DNA of 64,000 nucleotides from positions 737,501-801,500 of the forward strand of contig WPIO01000149.1 of NCBI GenBank assembly GCA_009760855.2, written 5' to 3'. The stretch is from Cristatella mucedo (lineage: Eukaryota > Bryozoa > Phylactolaemata > Cristatellidae). The notes below the pieces were generated by a model, which was not told the origin of the DNA, made no database searches, and saw only the letters and a program-made list of their open reading frames with translations. Position 1 is the stretch's first letter. Each line of letters starts with the position of its first letter. This document shows, piece after piece, positions 11,383 through 39,155 of this stretch. Position numbers and translations under genes: made by a program.

Positions 11383-11966
11383 CAGCTTGCCAGGGGTCGC
11401 TTCGGCAGCGGCGCTCGATAGGCACGCAAAGATGGCAGCCAATCTTTGACCGAGTTTTGCCGCTGCCGGATCATTTCGTTAATCCACCGGCCCACCGCTT
11501 GGCCGGGACTCAGAAGGCGCGGCAGCAGTCGGAGTGCATGTTCATGTTCGTTCTTTCTTGGCAAATGCTCGCGTCGCCTTCGCCACGGTCACGTGCCGCC
11601 GCCACCATGCTGGTGGGTGGCCATCGGCTGGAAGCACGTGACCGCGGCATCGTGACCGAAGCATGACTTTGCACTCCTTGCTGGACCGACAGCGATGCTC
11701 TGTCGGCACGGTGCTTTACTCGCTGCTGCTGGGAGGAAGGGTCGGCATCCGTTTTCGAATGTGCTCGAATGAGTTTTTCTCCGGAGAGCTAACTGCATGA
11801 CTCCGGTATGCTCCGTTAGAGACTCGATCTCAGCTGCCCATAGTGCTCTCCCGTTGTATGTGAGATCGTATAGGAACGGACATGTTCCTGTACGCTGCAT
11901 GAGCGTGAGAGACTTGTACAACAGTTCAGCTGTACGTGTACGTCGCTAATGCAGTCGTGTTGAAGA

Positions 11967-11972
11967 AATAAA
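11967..11972 (+). terminator. Possible REP poly(A) signal
   Basis: AATAAA about 585 bases after the REP stop, followed at once by an A run. It abuts a reverse-oriented SINE, so the motif may instead be part of that element's tail. Confidence 0.3.
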
Positions 11973-11979
11973 AAAAAAA

Positions 11980-12142
11980 CTAGCTGATTTAACAGCCTCA
12001 TTTGTGTAGCGGCAGAAGAGCCTAAACGGCTATCACAGCTGATTGCATTGGGCAATTAAGGATCGTGCCCACTGCAGAATTCGAACCCACGACCTCGGTC
12101 GTAAAGAGAGAGCATCTTACCTCCTGGGCTATCACGGCCAGT
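11980..12142 (-). mobile_element. SINE A copy
   Basis: CTAGCTGATTTAACAGCCTC end, agaagagcc, AATTCGAACCCACGACCTC (B box region) and a degenerate A box at 12125-12140. It is read on the minus strand and lies in the convergent intergenic space. Confidence 0.85.
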
Positions 12143-12430
12143 AATACAGCCCCAGAGTGTCATGAAACTGCTAACATTTCTCAGATATTTGTCGAATCTC
12201 ATCATTGTCCCGCCCCTCCCCCCCCCCCCGTCCTACCTTCTGATCTCGGTGCGACCTCTATGCACCGGCAGCTCCAATAGGAACTATGGCCGCCATAAAG
12301 GTGAGCTGGATTAGTGATGAGCATTCTGAGAGTACTTGTGAACGATTCGGATGATTGAAATAGGGATGTTAGCAGTGTGTGCTAAGCATGTTCTAGTGCT
12401 AGTGTGTTTCGCGACTCGTGTTTAACATCT

Positions 12431-12585
12431 CTAGCTGAGTCAACAGCCTCATTAATGTAGCAGCAGAAGAGCCCAGTGGGGCCATCGCTTCCGATTGCAC
12501 TAAAGGATCGCCCACTGCAGGACTTGAACCCACGACCCCGGGTGGTGAAGAGCCAGCACATCCACAGTCTCAGCAGAGCTAGTCC
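12431..12585 (-). mobile_element. SINE A copy, diverged
   Basis: CTAGCTGAGTCAACAGCC end, agcagaagagccc, then 'aaggatcgcccactgcagga' and ACTTGAACCCACGACC. It is older than the neighbouring copies, judging by mismatches. Confidence 0.8.
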
Positions 12586-15105
12586 AACGCGAACCTTAAA
12601 TACCACGTGGCTTTTTGGAGTTACAGGCGGAGATGCATTGCTAAGTGGGTGTTACGCAGAAGAATTTTCTCTGACACACTCAAAGCCTAAGCAGCTTTTA
12701 GTATGCTTACGGTAGCCAAGAGACTTCATCTAACGAAACAAAGAGAAAGCGGGAAGCATAGCAGAGTCACGAGGGCAGTCGAGGTAGTGAGTAGCATGGA
12801 AGTAGCAGCTCAGGACGGCTGGAAAAGATGTGCCAGAGTCGGCAGTAGGAGATTAGTTGCCTTTGCGTAAGAATTGTGAGAGGGAGTTTCGAAGTCTAGG
12901 ACCAGCTGAAACGAAAGCGTTTTCTATCGCTGGCAGTCTTTAAGCATAGGCATTGAACAGCTAATTGATCTTACAAAGAGGACCTGAGTGCACGAGGAGG
13001 CTGAAATAGGTCTAGCAGTTCAGCTAGGCATGAAGGAGTCAAACCATGGCCGCCTGGTGAGTGAGTCCAAGAATTTCGCTCTGTATCAGTTGATCAACCC
13101 GGAGTTTCGTCGCTCCATCCGCCAATGAGCTGCTAGCTCTCGACCCCTGGTCGGACCTCTGGTAACTTCTTGTGTACCCTAAAGTGACAGCGGCTGGAAG
13201 CTCTCTGAGCCCTGAGACATGTGCCCTACAATGGCGGCGGTTCGCTGACTGGCTGCTCGTGCTTTTTTCACAAGCTACTGCTGCGTATCCTGAAAACCTA
13301 AAAGATGAGCCCCATTTCGATTTGTGCCTTTGTGCTTCCATAGGCGAAAACGGAGTCCATGTTCGACGCATTTTCATTAATTTTCCATTCCACTTACTGT
13401 AGTCAAGTGCGTAGCAAGAGATTTAGGCCTCTTAGGGTGCTAAATAAAGGTTATTATTATTAGTTCGAAACAATAAAGCTGCAGCAGCAAATACCTTTTC
13501 ATGCAGTACGGCGACGTCAAAGTTTCAGACACTGCTTAAAATTCGAATATAATTTTTCATTGAAAAGCTACTGCAGTTTTTTTTATAAAATTAGAGTGAG
13601 CGCATAGAATGTTCAGCCATTTCACGCCTTCAGATGATTACCCTAGAGATTACGCTTGACGTCAAGGCTGAGAGAACCAGAGATCAGCGTTTTCACATTC
13701 AAATTCCTTTTTGTAAATTCTACGTAAGTACAACTACCATTGCCAGGGTCTGCAAAAAGCAAGCTGGCATATTAATCATCAACATTAGTTGCCACGATAT
13801 GAGAATTTCCGAAATTGAGGGTTTCTTAAACCTCCCAAAAAGAAACTTTTAAGACTATTCTTTAGGCCTTCAAGTCGCAGCGATTAGCTTTCAAGCAAAC
13901 CAAAGCCATTTCGTGTTACGTGTGTGTTCTCGCGTGAGTGCGTGTGTGTGTATCTTGCCTATTCTCATCAGTGCTGACTGGGCTTTGGAAACCGGCTACG
14001 AAAAGCAGATCCGCAGCCTTGTCGCTTCAGCTGCAAACCTTCTTGACAGGGAAACGAGTTCCTCTTTAGGCCGAGAAAAATTATTCCGGCGTCGTCTTAA
14101 AACGTAGTTTGCGAATTATGAAAATGGTTAACTTAAAAAAATGATTGGCTACACATTCGATGACCGTATCCTTCGTCTTCGTCATGAATCCAAGATTTTG
14201 AGGTAGAGTTCTGGACGTCCATAGCTCGCGTACACCTAAGCAAATATACGGAGTGCTTCAGCTTATATTGAAAATTCATACAAATACGTAACTTGCAACA
14301 ACTACGTTGCAAGATAATGCAGTTAGTGATAGTTTTTGTAGCTTCATTTACTTGCGTCCAGACCTGAACCATTTAATTTTCTGTGCTGAAACTTTTAAAT
14401 GGGGTATGTGCTAGCTTCTATGCGGTATCCGGGCAGAAGCAAGTGTTGTTGCTAGTTCGTATAAATAGAAAAACTACTGTTTTGTTTGACAAAATCTGGA
14501 AATTCGGAAATGTTTTGTGCATTGCTATAAAGTCTACAGAGCCAGTCATAGAGTCAGAACATTGAAATGCATATATCACAGGTGCCGGAGTAAAATTTGG
14601 GGTTTTGCTTTGGGTAAAAGGTGACTAAAACTGGCTTCGCAGGTCTCCAGTCTCTACAGGCAGCTGTTTTCTTAGCTTGGCAACAACTGATTCGAAAAAT
14701 TATTGGTGTCTTATAGCTGATTTGACAGTCGTCAAAGATTAAAGCATACCTATTTTTAGCCTTTCCTTTGAAGACATCTTAGATTACCAGTTCACTCTGA
14801 CTTAGTTTTGAAAGTAGCCTTTAAGTGCTTACATCCAAACGGGTTGTCTTACTCCGTCTGTTCAGCAATATTTAGAGGGATTGACCTGCTCGGAGTGCAT
14901 AAATAACCGTAGTCGTCGTGAGTGCTTAATACTGTAACTGTGCACCTTAGTTACGAGACCATGGGTATGAAGTCAGCATTTAAGAACTTGCTGAAATTCA
15001 GCACATTCATGTTGCAGACCTCCAAGATAATATTGCAGCTGTATTAAGCTTTGTTGCCTAGTTCGTGCTGACAAGGTGGTCTCTTGGTCGTGATGGCACA
15101 CAAGG
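12586..15105. other. Intergenic stretch without a recognised gene
   Basis: It contains a LINE-like tail at 13425-13465 (cctcttagggtgctaaataa then TTATTA). From about 13490 to 14900 there is AT-rich sequence resembling the dispersed AT-rich repeats at 4.9 and 53.3 kb in style. I see no exon with supporting splice sites. Confidence 0.5.
13490..14900. repeat. AT-rich, possibly dispersed repeat material
   Basis: AT-rich with phrases such as agtttttgtagcttcatt, which resembles tttatgcagcttcatttt in the 53.3-kb repeat. Similarity is weak by eye, so family membership is uncertain. Confidence 0.3.
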
Positions 15106-15109
15106 TAAC

Positions 15110-15250
15110 GTAGCTGGTTTGGTCCAGCGGTTAAGGTGCTCGCCCCCCGACCATGGTCTGGCTGAGGTCGTGGGCTCGAGCCCGGAGGCATATGTGAAGC
15201 GCGCCTGAATAGAGATTAAGTTCTCTTGGGGCGCTATACAAGTGAATTAT
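15110..15250 (+). mobile_element. SINE B, full-length copy
   Basis: A tRNA-derived head with GGTCCAGCGGTTAAGG (A-box region) and GTGGGCTCGAGCCC (B box). The body is GAATAGAGATTAAGTTCTCT and GGGGCGCTATACAAGTGAAT. The final 40 bases are shared with the LINE family's 3' end. Confidence 0.88.
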
Positions 15251-15271
15251 ATATTATATGTTTATATATAT

Positions 15272-15415
15272 TTGCTTTTCACGACCTCGGTCCCGACGTC
15301 GTGGATTCGAATCCTGCGGTGGGCGATCCTTTATTGCCACTGCAAGCGGTGGCGATAGCAATAAAGGCTCTTCTGTCGCTATACAAAAAGAGGCTGTTAA
15401 ATCAGCTGGTGTTTT
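15272..15415 (+). mobile_element. SINE A copy, 5'-truncated
   Basis: It starts within the gene-like head (tgcttttcacgacctcgg), keeps GGATTCGAATCC, and runs through 'ggctcttctgtcgctataca' to aggctgttaaatcagctgg. It lies next to a SINE B copy in the same orientation. Confidence 0.87.
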
Positions 15416-15516
15416 TAATCGTCGCTTATTTGATTTATTATTCTATAAGATCTATGGATTGCTGCAGTACCACCTCTCCGTCGCTTTTTTATGTGCCTTG
15501 AAGTTTAAACTATTAT

Positions 15517-15560
15517 CTGCTCTCTCTCTTTCTCTCTCTCTCTCTCCTTCTCTCTCTCAA
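15517..15560. repeat. (TC)n microsatellite
   Basis: Short, slightly interrupted CT-dinucleotide tract. Confidence 0.9.
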
Positions 15561-15689
15561 GAGTGAAACCTTACCAGTCATGAAGTCACACGAATCCTGA
15601 TAGGTGTTAATCTAAATGCACATGTGTAGCAGCAGGTGCTGTGTCTGCATTAAAAATGCCGCTCGGCAACGTCCACTGCAGTTCTAATG

Positions 15690-15760
15690 AATTACCGCCT
15701 AGCGGGTTGAGGTGCTCGCACTTGACAACTCAGGTGCTGGGTTCGAGTCCTTAAGCAAGC
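15690..15760 (+). mobile_element. tRNA-like SINE head fragment
   Basis: TAGCGGGTTGAGGTGCTCGC (A-box-like) and CTGGGTTCGAGTCC (B-box-like) at tRNA spacing. No intact cloverleaf is evident, so it is a SINE relic rather than a tRNA gene. Confidence 0.45.
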
Positions 15761-15994
15761 AATTCTGCACACCCAGCCGTTAGAACTGATAGCCAATTTG
15801 CTGCGGGCCTTCTGCCACATAAATGAGGCCGTTGATCGGCTTGACTCTTTTTACAGGGCTTACTAGCGGTTCGCAAATATCCATGCATCCTTCATGAACA
15901 GTATCGACACGTTGGTGTCTAAATAGTTGCTAACGCAAGGTTTCCCGTGCTAACGCAAGTTTCCATAATGCACTCTAGCCAGTTGGCTAAAAGT

Positions 15995-16075
15995 ATTCTA
16001 GAACCGCAGCTGCCGGTCCAGGTTATGGTGCTGGATAGAGATTAAGTTCTCTTTAGCACTATAACTACATATTTT
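15995..16075 (+). mobile_element. SINE B fragment
   Basis: GCCGGTCCAGGTTATGG, then ATAGAGATTAAGTTCTCTTT and agcactataact. The middle of the element, including the B box, is deleted. Confidence 0.6.
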
Positions 16076-16117
16076 TGCTGGTATATTTTTGCTGGTCGAT
16101 CCTCCCTCCCTCCATTC

Positions 16118-16185
16118 AATTCTAATAATAATAAAAATAATGCACTTGACAAAGCGCCCTCAGAGAACACAATCTCTTTCTAGTG
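16118..16185 (-). mobile_element. LINE (L2-type) 3' tail fragment
   Basis: aataataataaaaataatgc, then acttgacaaagcgccctca and gagaacacaatctctttcta, on the minus strand. It is cut off after the hairpin. Confidence 0.75.
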
Positions 16186-17291
16186 GACACACTACAGATA
16201 CCTCAGACGTGCACTGAACAAAATACACACTGCTGCTCTCTTTTGCAAGCTAATCCTGACCTGCTTTGTAGCGGCTCACCCACCGGCGGACGACATAAGT
16301 GTGGATGAATTATTCATCATTTCATCCTTGCGATTGCATGAGCCACACTTTGTCAGAGTCCAGATTGCAGCATCTCACGCATGAGAGATTAATAATGCTG
16401 CACCTGTCATTGTCCGTACCACTCTAAACGGCCCGAGCGAGGAACCATTTTGCTGCCAGGCTATTTGGGATAATTTTCTCGCCGGAGTAATCCTGGCCTG
16501 CGCTCAGGGAGAACGCCGACGGGGCGAGGAGCTGAAACCGTAGCCAACGTCGATTATGCAGCGATGCAGCGCCGTACCGAGATGGTATAATGCAGCAGAT
16601 GTCAAATGCAGCAGCGATCCTAACACGATCCCTGTAGGGCCTCGGAAAATGAAGCCCGACGGAGCAGCTCGCACCACCGCCGCAACTATCAGCCGAAAAA
16701 GGAACTCTGACACCGGCTGCTTGCTAGCGTTACATTGGCAAGGTGCCCGTCATCACTACCGTGCAGGCAGCTAGGGCTCGCATGACTATCAAGTGACGGC
16801 TAGCACCGAGCATTCGAGACGTGCAATGCACAGCTCGATGGCCGCACTTCGCTGGCTGCACGCCGAGCACAGTCAGTCTGCCGTCGCCGCTGGCTGCCGA
16901 GTGGTAAATACCGAGCGGCCAGGCGTGGCAGGAGTTCGAGGCCGGAGAGTAGCGAGTGATTGGTGGCCCCGACTCAGTCCCCGGATCGGACGGCTCCGAT
17001 CGCTGCAACCAGCAGAGTGCACAGAGAGCGTGGTACCGATCAGTGGCCAGCTACCGGGGCATCCACGTTGGCTGCCGAAACGCCTGCTCTGCACTGTGCA
17101 TCGCTGCCGACTGCACATGCTGTGCAGCTGCTCAGGCTGTCGATTGCTACTTGGTACTCGGTGGAGTGAAGAGTGTAACGCAAGGCACGTCGGCACAGAG
17201 CCCCCTCCAGCATCTTTCTCTTCTTTCGTCTGAACCCTGAATCGTGTGTGGACGCACCACCACGGTTTGACAGCCGACCCGGGTGGCTTGC

Positions 17292-32618
<15,327 letters not shown>

Positions 32619-32902
32619 TTTTCAGCCTGAAACGATTCGACAGCCAAAGCTCTGAGCTAAAGTAAACTGAGCTACGAACTAGAGCTACATGCTGATTACA
32701 CTGAGAGCGAGCAAGATGAAAGCCGGGCACGCTCGGCCAGAAGCCGTGAGGCAGGTCAGACAGGCAGTGAAAAAGAGGAGCGTAGAGCAAATGGAGCAAA
32801 CAGACAGACTGGGCAGAGAGACGTGGGGCATAAAAGCAGAGAACCGGCGACAGCTGACAGGAGTCAGGCAGACAGGCTCAGACCAAGCGAGACCAGAGAG
32901 AG

Positions 32903-33034
<132 letters not shown>

Positions 33035-33299
33035 AAAGAAAAAACTCTTTTAACGGTGAGGAATGGCAGCCCTCGACTGTGCTGGGTAAGCTAGCGGCCT
33101 AGCGGTCTGGCCAGCGCTGATTTTCACTATTTGCTAACGGCTCGTGCATTGGCGCAGCAGCTGCTGCGACCTTGACAGCTACGACCGCATCCGGAAGCAA
33201 GAGCTCCTTTCACCCGACCTCAATTGCCATTTGCTGGCCATGCTGTCATGCTCCTGTGCATGCGGGAGCGAGCTAACGTGCATGAACCTCCATACTTGC

Positions 33300-33425
33300 A
33301 TTGCTTTATTGCTCAAGCTGCTGCTATCGTTAAAGCCTGGAACTTGCTACCGACTGACGTCACGACGTCCCCTGACTTGACGACGTGCAAAAGCCAGGTT
33401 TAAGGCCCTCCTGTTCCTCACAGCA
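33300..33425 (+). mobile_element. LINE fragment, RT C-terminus
   Basis: One frame reads KAWNLLPTDVTTSPDLTTCK, matching AWNSLPTCIRTSPDLTTFK of the 40.8-kb LINE copy. Confidence 0.6.
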
Positions 33426-33587
33426 CCTACTTTATCCCTGTGAATCGCCTGCTGAGTGCTGCTTTCGCATGGCCACCGCAGTGCACTTTGTTATCACCAA
33501 TCGATTCCTTTGCAGCCCGAACAATGCTGCCTACACAGACACATTGATACTTGATTTGTATAGGGCCCAAAATAAGTTTAAAAAAAG

Positions 33588-33718
33588 TATAATTCATTTG
33601 CATAGAAGGGAGCCTTCATTTCTATCCGAGAGCTTCACTTGTGCTGCAGGGCTCGAGCCCGTGACCTTAGTCGTAAAAGCCGAGCATTTTACCCTTGGGC
33701 CGAACCAGGGAGGTCTAT
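33588..33718 (-). mobile_element. SINE B copy, diverged
   Basis: In reverse: a TGGTTCGGCCCAAGGG-like head, GGGCTCGAGCCC (B box), and a tail ending ATGAATTATA. The internal hairpin is degraded. Confidence 0.6.
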
Positions 33719-34294
33719 TTTGTCGTTGGGTGCTTTAAAAATGTTTTATTAATGCTGTCACCATCGTCTGTCTCGCTTGACGCCATGTGACTATAGTCTT
33801 GCTTTCTACGGAGGGGGCCACCCTAGATAGCATCACAAGCAAGATCCGACCAGCCCAGGAGACACTCTCAGGCTCCCAACGCTGCTCGAGCAGGCCAGAG
33901 CTGCTGGGTGCCCTGCACGTGCTGGTGCACTCACGGCCGTCACCCGAGAAGCAGCAGTTGCAGCTGCAGAAGGAATGCGCTGGCCACCGCAAGCATGCCG
34001 TCCCCAGCATTAAGGTAGCGCTGCTGCTGCTGCTTCAGCTGCTGCTGCTGCTGCTTCAGCTGACCTCCAGCTGCCAGCTGGAGGTCGGCGGCAGGCCGAC
34101 CACCTCGAACTCAGCTGCAGCAGCGTTACGGCAGCACTCTCGACCCCGGGATGTCGGGCACACGCCTGCCGGGCACTCGATAAGGACTGCCTGCCTAAGC
34201 GCCAGCACTGTCTACCGAGCCTGACCTTTGACCAGCCCATCTAGCAAGCAGAGGCCGACAACAACCAATGCCGGTCGAGTGCAACCGGCTGTGT

Positions 34295-34441
<147 letters not shown>

Positions 34442-34892
34442 GGCACCTAAAGAGAAGAAGCACACAGCTGGACAAGCTTGGTAAGAGCAATTGCAGAGAA
34501 GGAAAGCAGCGGTGGCAGACGCCACATGTGAGGCTTCGACCACGTGTCATTCGGTGGCCACCGGAGCATAGAAATTATGAAAGCAAGATCTGCAGTCTCG
34601 GACCTGCTGGGTAAACACTAAAAACGCACCGCGAGCCACCGGTATTCGAACGAAAGAAAGGACTGCTATTGTGAGGTGTGACCTCAGGATAGAGGGCAGA
34701 GACTGGCCCTGTGGTTCACCTGGTCCCATAGTTGGCTGGTTATCAAGACTAGCCTGCACAAGGCAATCGGCAACGGCGCATGGCAATCGGCGCCGGGGCA
34801 GGGCAATCGGCACCGGGGCAGGGCAATCTATACCGCAGTTTCTATCATATCACGAGACGACTAGAGTGCCCTCTCTCAGCAACCACACTCAC

Positions 34893-35093
34893 CGAAGATA
34901 GCAAGGCAGTGCAACCTCAATATCCACAAAGATACGAGCACAGCTGACAAGTAAGAAATAGCTGCCAACGCCAGTGCTGCGGCAGCCAGCCAATAGCTAG
35001 ATATCGTCAGGACAAGAGAGTACATTCGGTACCCAAACAATTCGGTGCATAGCAGCAGTAGCAGCAGCATCAGTGCATTGACTAACGGATTCC
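34893..35093 (-). CDS. Orphan exon candidate, two hydrophobic segments
   Basis: A 201-bp open segment between aatacag and a strong gtgagtg donor, entering and leaving in phase 1. It encodes a Leu-rich run followed by YRMYSLVLTISSYWLAAAAL and ISYLSAVLVSLWILRL, which look like two membrane helices. I recognise no family. It is not part of the SLC16 gene, whose start codon exon lies further along the strand. It may be an exon of an unknown gene or a chance open frame over CTG repeats. Confidence 0.25.
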
Positions 35094-35099
35094 CTGTAT

Positions 35100-37265
35100 T
35101 CAACGAGGCGTGGGCTTCAGAGCTGGAGAGCTTCTAGTTCTCGCACTCGACCAGTCTCGATCCTGCCTGCAGAGATCCTGCCCTAAGAGCAATGTGTGGC
35201 AAGTAAGGCACACGAGCAATTGTGGCAAGTCCACCATAGCTGGTGCATTTAATTTCGGACGGCACTAGAGCAGGGCAGGAATAGCCAAACCCACCGGGAC
35301 AAAACGGCCGACAGCTGCAATTGCTGTGGCACAGCTAAGCGCTCGACCAGGCAGCTGGATGAGTGCTGCGTAGGCATCGAGGCCACAGATCAGGGCTCAC
35401 AGCTGCCGGCCTGCTCTAAGTGGCCTCGCATGCATTCTCACCAGCGTGCTGTCTCACCAGCGTGCTGACTCAGCCGCTGCCGATCTGAGCCGACTCGCCC
35501 ACACTCACTTGGATTGCCCAAAGAACGCCTCGTGTGTGGCTACGTAGACCAAGGACTCCCGCAGGGTCACCCTTTCGACACAAGCTCTGCTTCGGGCGAA
35601 GGGTTATACGAGGTTAAATGCCTGCTGCCAGAGCTGGCTGGCGACCAAGCAGCGGCTGGCAATCCCACCGACGACTCGTTGGTGACCCGGCCTGTGCCGG
35701 CGTCAATGCCCTAACGCACTCGCTCACACTCGCATAGCACATTATGGCCATCGTGTGTCGAGTGAGCACAGCGACACGGTCGATGAAAGGCTGTTTGTCT
35801 TGCTCTCACAATGGGTGCATTCGCATGAGGCAAGGCATCCATCGGCAGCAGCAGCAGCAGAGGCCACTTGACTAAGAAAGGGGAGTCCACTTGTCCACTT
35901 CCTAATCGGATCAGCAATGCCGCTTAGCCTTCTTCCTACGTTATGCGTCCGGTTGGGGCTTCCTCTCTCGCTGCTGCTGCTGCTGCTGCTGCAGGCAGAC
36001 GACAGTGCACGGCAGCCGGCTGCTCGGGCAGGCCAGGGAAGGCAAGCTGGGGCGGGTCAGGGCCCTGGGTGTGTTACGGCGGCCCACAGGCAGCCCGGCA
36101 CATCGGCTCCCGAGCGACCACGGAGGACTCGGTGCAACGAGGGGGCCACGCTCGGCGGCGAAAATGCGATTTCCCTGATCGCGACTGCTCTGCCAGTAAT
36201 CACTTAAGACGAGGGGCAACGGCTGCACGAAGGCGAACCACACACGCACACACATACACACGCACACTCATGCTGCCCACGCCGAGCGATGGCAACGCCG
36301 AACAAGTAGCAACCGGCCGCTGGGCCGGAACGCCAGGCTTATCCCTAGTAGGGTAGAAGGTGCTACCGATTTCGAGTTATCTGTCCCTCGCTAGCTAAAT
36401 TTGGGATCCACTCTCCAGAGGATTTTTAATAAGCGTTTGCATATCGGGAACCGACCGGACGGGCCAGCAAAGCGGAACTTGGCTCTAGCTGCTGCTGCAG
36501 AAGTAGCCGGGGCTACATTGATTTATCTTTTGATGTAGCCCCTGCTGCAGAGGCGTTTTTACATTTGACCCCTTGACCCCAGCTGGCTAGTACGGTCGGG
36601 CTGGCACGATGTGCCTGTGGCTGAATGTCACCGACGCCGGAATCAGGAAAAACTAACCCAAGCGCTGACTCGAAGGCCGACTGCCGACTCGAGCTCATCG
36701 CATATCCGCCCGGGTCGGCAGTCCGGCGGTCAGACGAGTTGACCTCTACCACCCGCAGAGTTATAAGTCCGACGGCTCAGCTTCGGCCGAGGGCGAGATG
36801 AAGAAATAGGCACAGATGCCTACTTGCGAGGTAGCCTACTGGCAGCACTCACACGCCCGGCCGCTGGCAGAGGACTGAAGCAGCAGCAGCAGCGGCAAAG
36901 CAGGGGAGAAGCAGGTGGCGCCGAGATCGCGCCGGGTCCTAGCCCAGAGGCAACGTGCTCGCTCTTCACCACGAACAGCGAGCACGTTGCCTCTGGGCTC
37001 GAGTCCTGCACTGGGCGATCCTGTGTATTGCCAGCGGCAAGCAGTGGCGATAGCCGTTAAGGCGCTTCGGCCGGCACATAAAAATGTTTTAACTTCTTTT
37101 TTTTTAACCTTTTTTAACTTCTTTTTTTTAAAGATCGGCCCTGCCGGAACCTCGCCGCCCAGAGGGACGCTACCCAGACGCCAGGCAACTAAGGCTCTGC
37201 GAGTGACGCCGCGCAGTCTTCGCCCAGGTTGCGGCTGCGACGACGACGGTGACGGCGTCTGCAAA
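35100..37265. other. Intergenic stretch without a recognised gene
   Basis: Unique-looking sequence with short CTG runs (35845-35865, 35970-35992), a (CA)n-like stretch at 36240-36265 and an imperfect inverted repeat around 36945-37005 (agcacgttgcctctgggc in both orientations). No gene model is supported. Confidence 0.5.
36995..37088 (+). mobile_element. SINE A fragment
   Basis: gggctcgagtcctgcactgg, gcgatcctgtgtattgcc, then 'gtggcgatagccgttaagg'. The family's final 40 bases are missing. Confidence 0.55.
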
Positions 37266-37267
37266 AA

Positions 37268-37400
37268 TTTGGTCCAGCGGTTGTGGTGCTCGCCCCAACC
37301 AAGGTCTGACTGAGGTCGTGGGCTCGAGCCCCGGGGCACATGTGAAGCGCCTGAATAGAGACTAAGTTCTCTTGGGGCGCTATGTACATGAATTATATTT
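37268..37400 (+). mobile_element. SINE B, full-length copy
   Basis: TTTGGTCCAGCGGTTGTGGT head, GTGGGCTCGAGCCCC (B box), CTGAATAGAGACTAAGTTCT and CTTGGGGCGCTATGTACATG tail. Confidence 0.87.
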
Positions 37401-37409
37401 ATTTTTTTT

Positions 37410-38300
37410 CTTAACCTTGACCCATTCGCTGCTGACGCGACGTCATCGGATGCACGCGCACGCTCGACCGTCTGTCTCACCACCCCCCCCCCCACTACGC
37501 GTAGGCTCGCAGGCTGAGCTGTCGTCGCCACGCGACGGCCTAGCTAGCGGCCTGCCCGCGAGCTCTCTACGACGCGTGACCTCCAGCACAGCTTCCTTCG
37601 CCTCCGGCCGCTGCCTGCGAGCAGCCTGGAGAGCTCGCTTCCGGACAGCTCGCTTCGCTCCGCTCCGCAACGTCGGCTGCGGCCCCGCGCTGCCGGAAAC
37701 GTCGCCAGCAGCGAGAGCGGCGACGCGAGGTGGCGCTGTTGCGGCTCGCGTCCTGCCGCGGCTGCGGAGCCGCGAGCGTGCGAGCCGGCTGCTCGGGCCA
37801 CGGCCGCGCTCGTACGCAGCCGGCCGGCCGGCCGGCCGCCGCCGACTCTCGCGTCGCTCGCACACGAGACAGCAGCGCAGCAGCTCTCTCGCGCAGCAGC
37901 GGGCGGCGCTCGACTCGGCCTCGGAGGAAATCGGTCACCATAAGGGGCGCGGCTCTTCCCATCCCTACCTTAACGCCGGCTCCTGCGCCGCCCGCCCGCT
38001 GCGTCAGGCCGCCTCCGGCTTCGTTCGCCGCCGCCGCCGCCCGGCCAGTCGCCGCCGCCGCCGCCGTCGCCTTCTCGGGCCGAGCTTAATGCACGCTGGC
38101 GCCCGCTCGGCGAACTTTGCTAGCGCGCACGCAAGCGACGCGAACGGGAAACCGGAGCGGGGAACCGGAGAGAGACCTTCTCTCCGAAGCCCGCGCCCAC
38201 AGCCAAGCGGCGGCGGCGGCACGCGCGGTAGGGGCCAAGGTCGCTCGCGAGCATTGTCTAGCCGGCGAGCGACGCTTTGAAAATAGCGGTACGGTTGGTT
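37410..38300. other. CpG-rich block 1
   Basis: About 0.9 kb of GC- and CpG-rich sequence with CCG/GCC repeats. It has open frames on both strands, but they are compositional and contain no recognisable domain. It could be a CpG-island promoter. Confidence 0.5.
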
Positions 38301-39155
38301 ACAGGTGTCCAGCTGGCGGTCCAGCGCCGGTATGAGTCGCCGCCTGCCAGTCCAGGATCGATAAGTGGGCGGCACGTGCGGATGTTAGAGCTAGACGGCC
38401 GCGGCAGCCGCCTGCCGCAGCAGCTTTGGACATTCGGCGGCGGTCTGGCCTAGTGGCAGCCGCGGCGACCGCTCAGACGTTCGGGCAGCGGTGTTGAGCT
38501 GGATAGGGGGATAGCCGAGGCCACAGGCTCGGTCACCAAACCTCGCCGAACCAACTCTTTCGGAGAGTCGAACTTGTATGCTTAGACAGAGATGTGTGCC
38601 TAGACAGGTATCTCGTATGCGATAGATAGCGAGACATTGCCTCGAAATGTCCTACTAACTGTCGCCTAAAAAACTAGGAAAATCGTTGGAGGACCCGAAG
38701 CAGGCCTGGTAGGTCTGCCCAGTTGCATTGCGGTCGGGAGACCGACGTAACTAGGTGTTCGCGGTGCTGCCTGCGTGGGCTTGCCTGGGATGTGTGCGAG
38801 CGTGCGTGCGTTCCGAAGGTGGGGGCGCGGTTCGTAGAAGAAGAAATGGATGCGCTCTCACGCGTAGATAGAGTTCGCAATTTCCACCAGAGCTGGTTGG
38901 GCCTGTGCTCGTCGTAAGGCGGCTGAGATGTGCAGACGGCGTGGAATTAGCTCGCCGACGGGCGCCCGACGATGCGACCAGTGCGAGCATCGAAGTTTAG
39001 CGGCTCCAACACCAGCGAGACGAGTGGCTGGCTGACTGGCGGAGAGACTACGACCGACGTATGACGCACTCGTCGCGGGTCTATATTTAACACGTGAGCC
39101 GGCAGCAGCGCTGCTGCGGTCTGTTGGAGCTCGAGCCCAGCCTCGATTCGGCGGG

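Noticed and set aside
15690-15760. A tRNA gene
   Set aside because: A- and B-box-like words are present, but no cloverleaf with acceptor stem pairing is seen, and SINE heads of the same type surround it.
37372-38280. A 302-residue + strand frame
   Set aside because: It begins in a SINE B tail and crosses a CpG-rich block. It is low-complexity and shares the region with equally long antisense frames.
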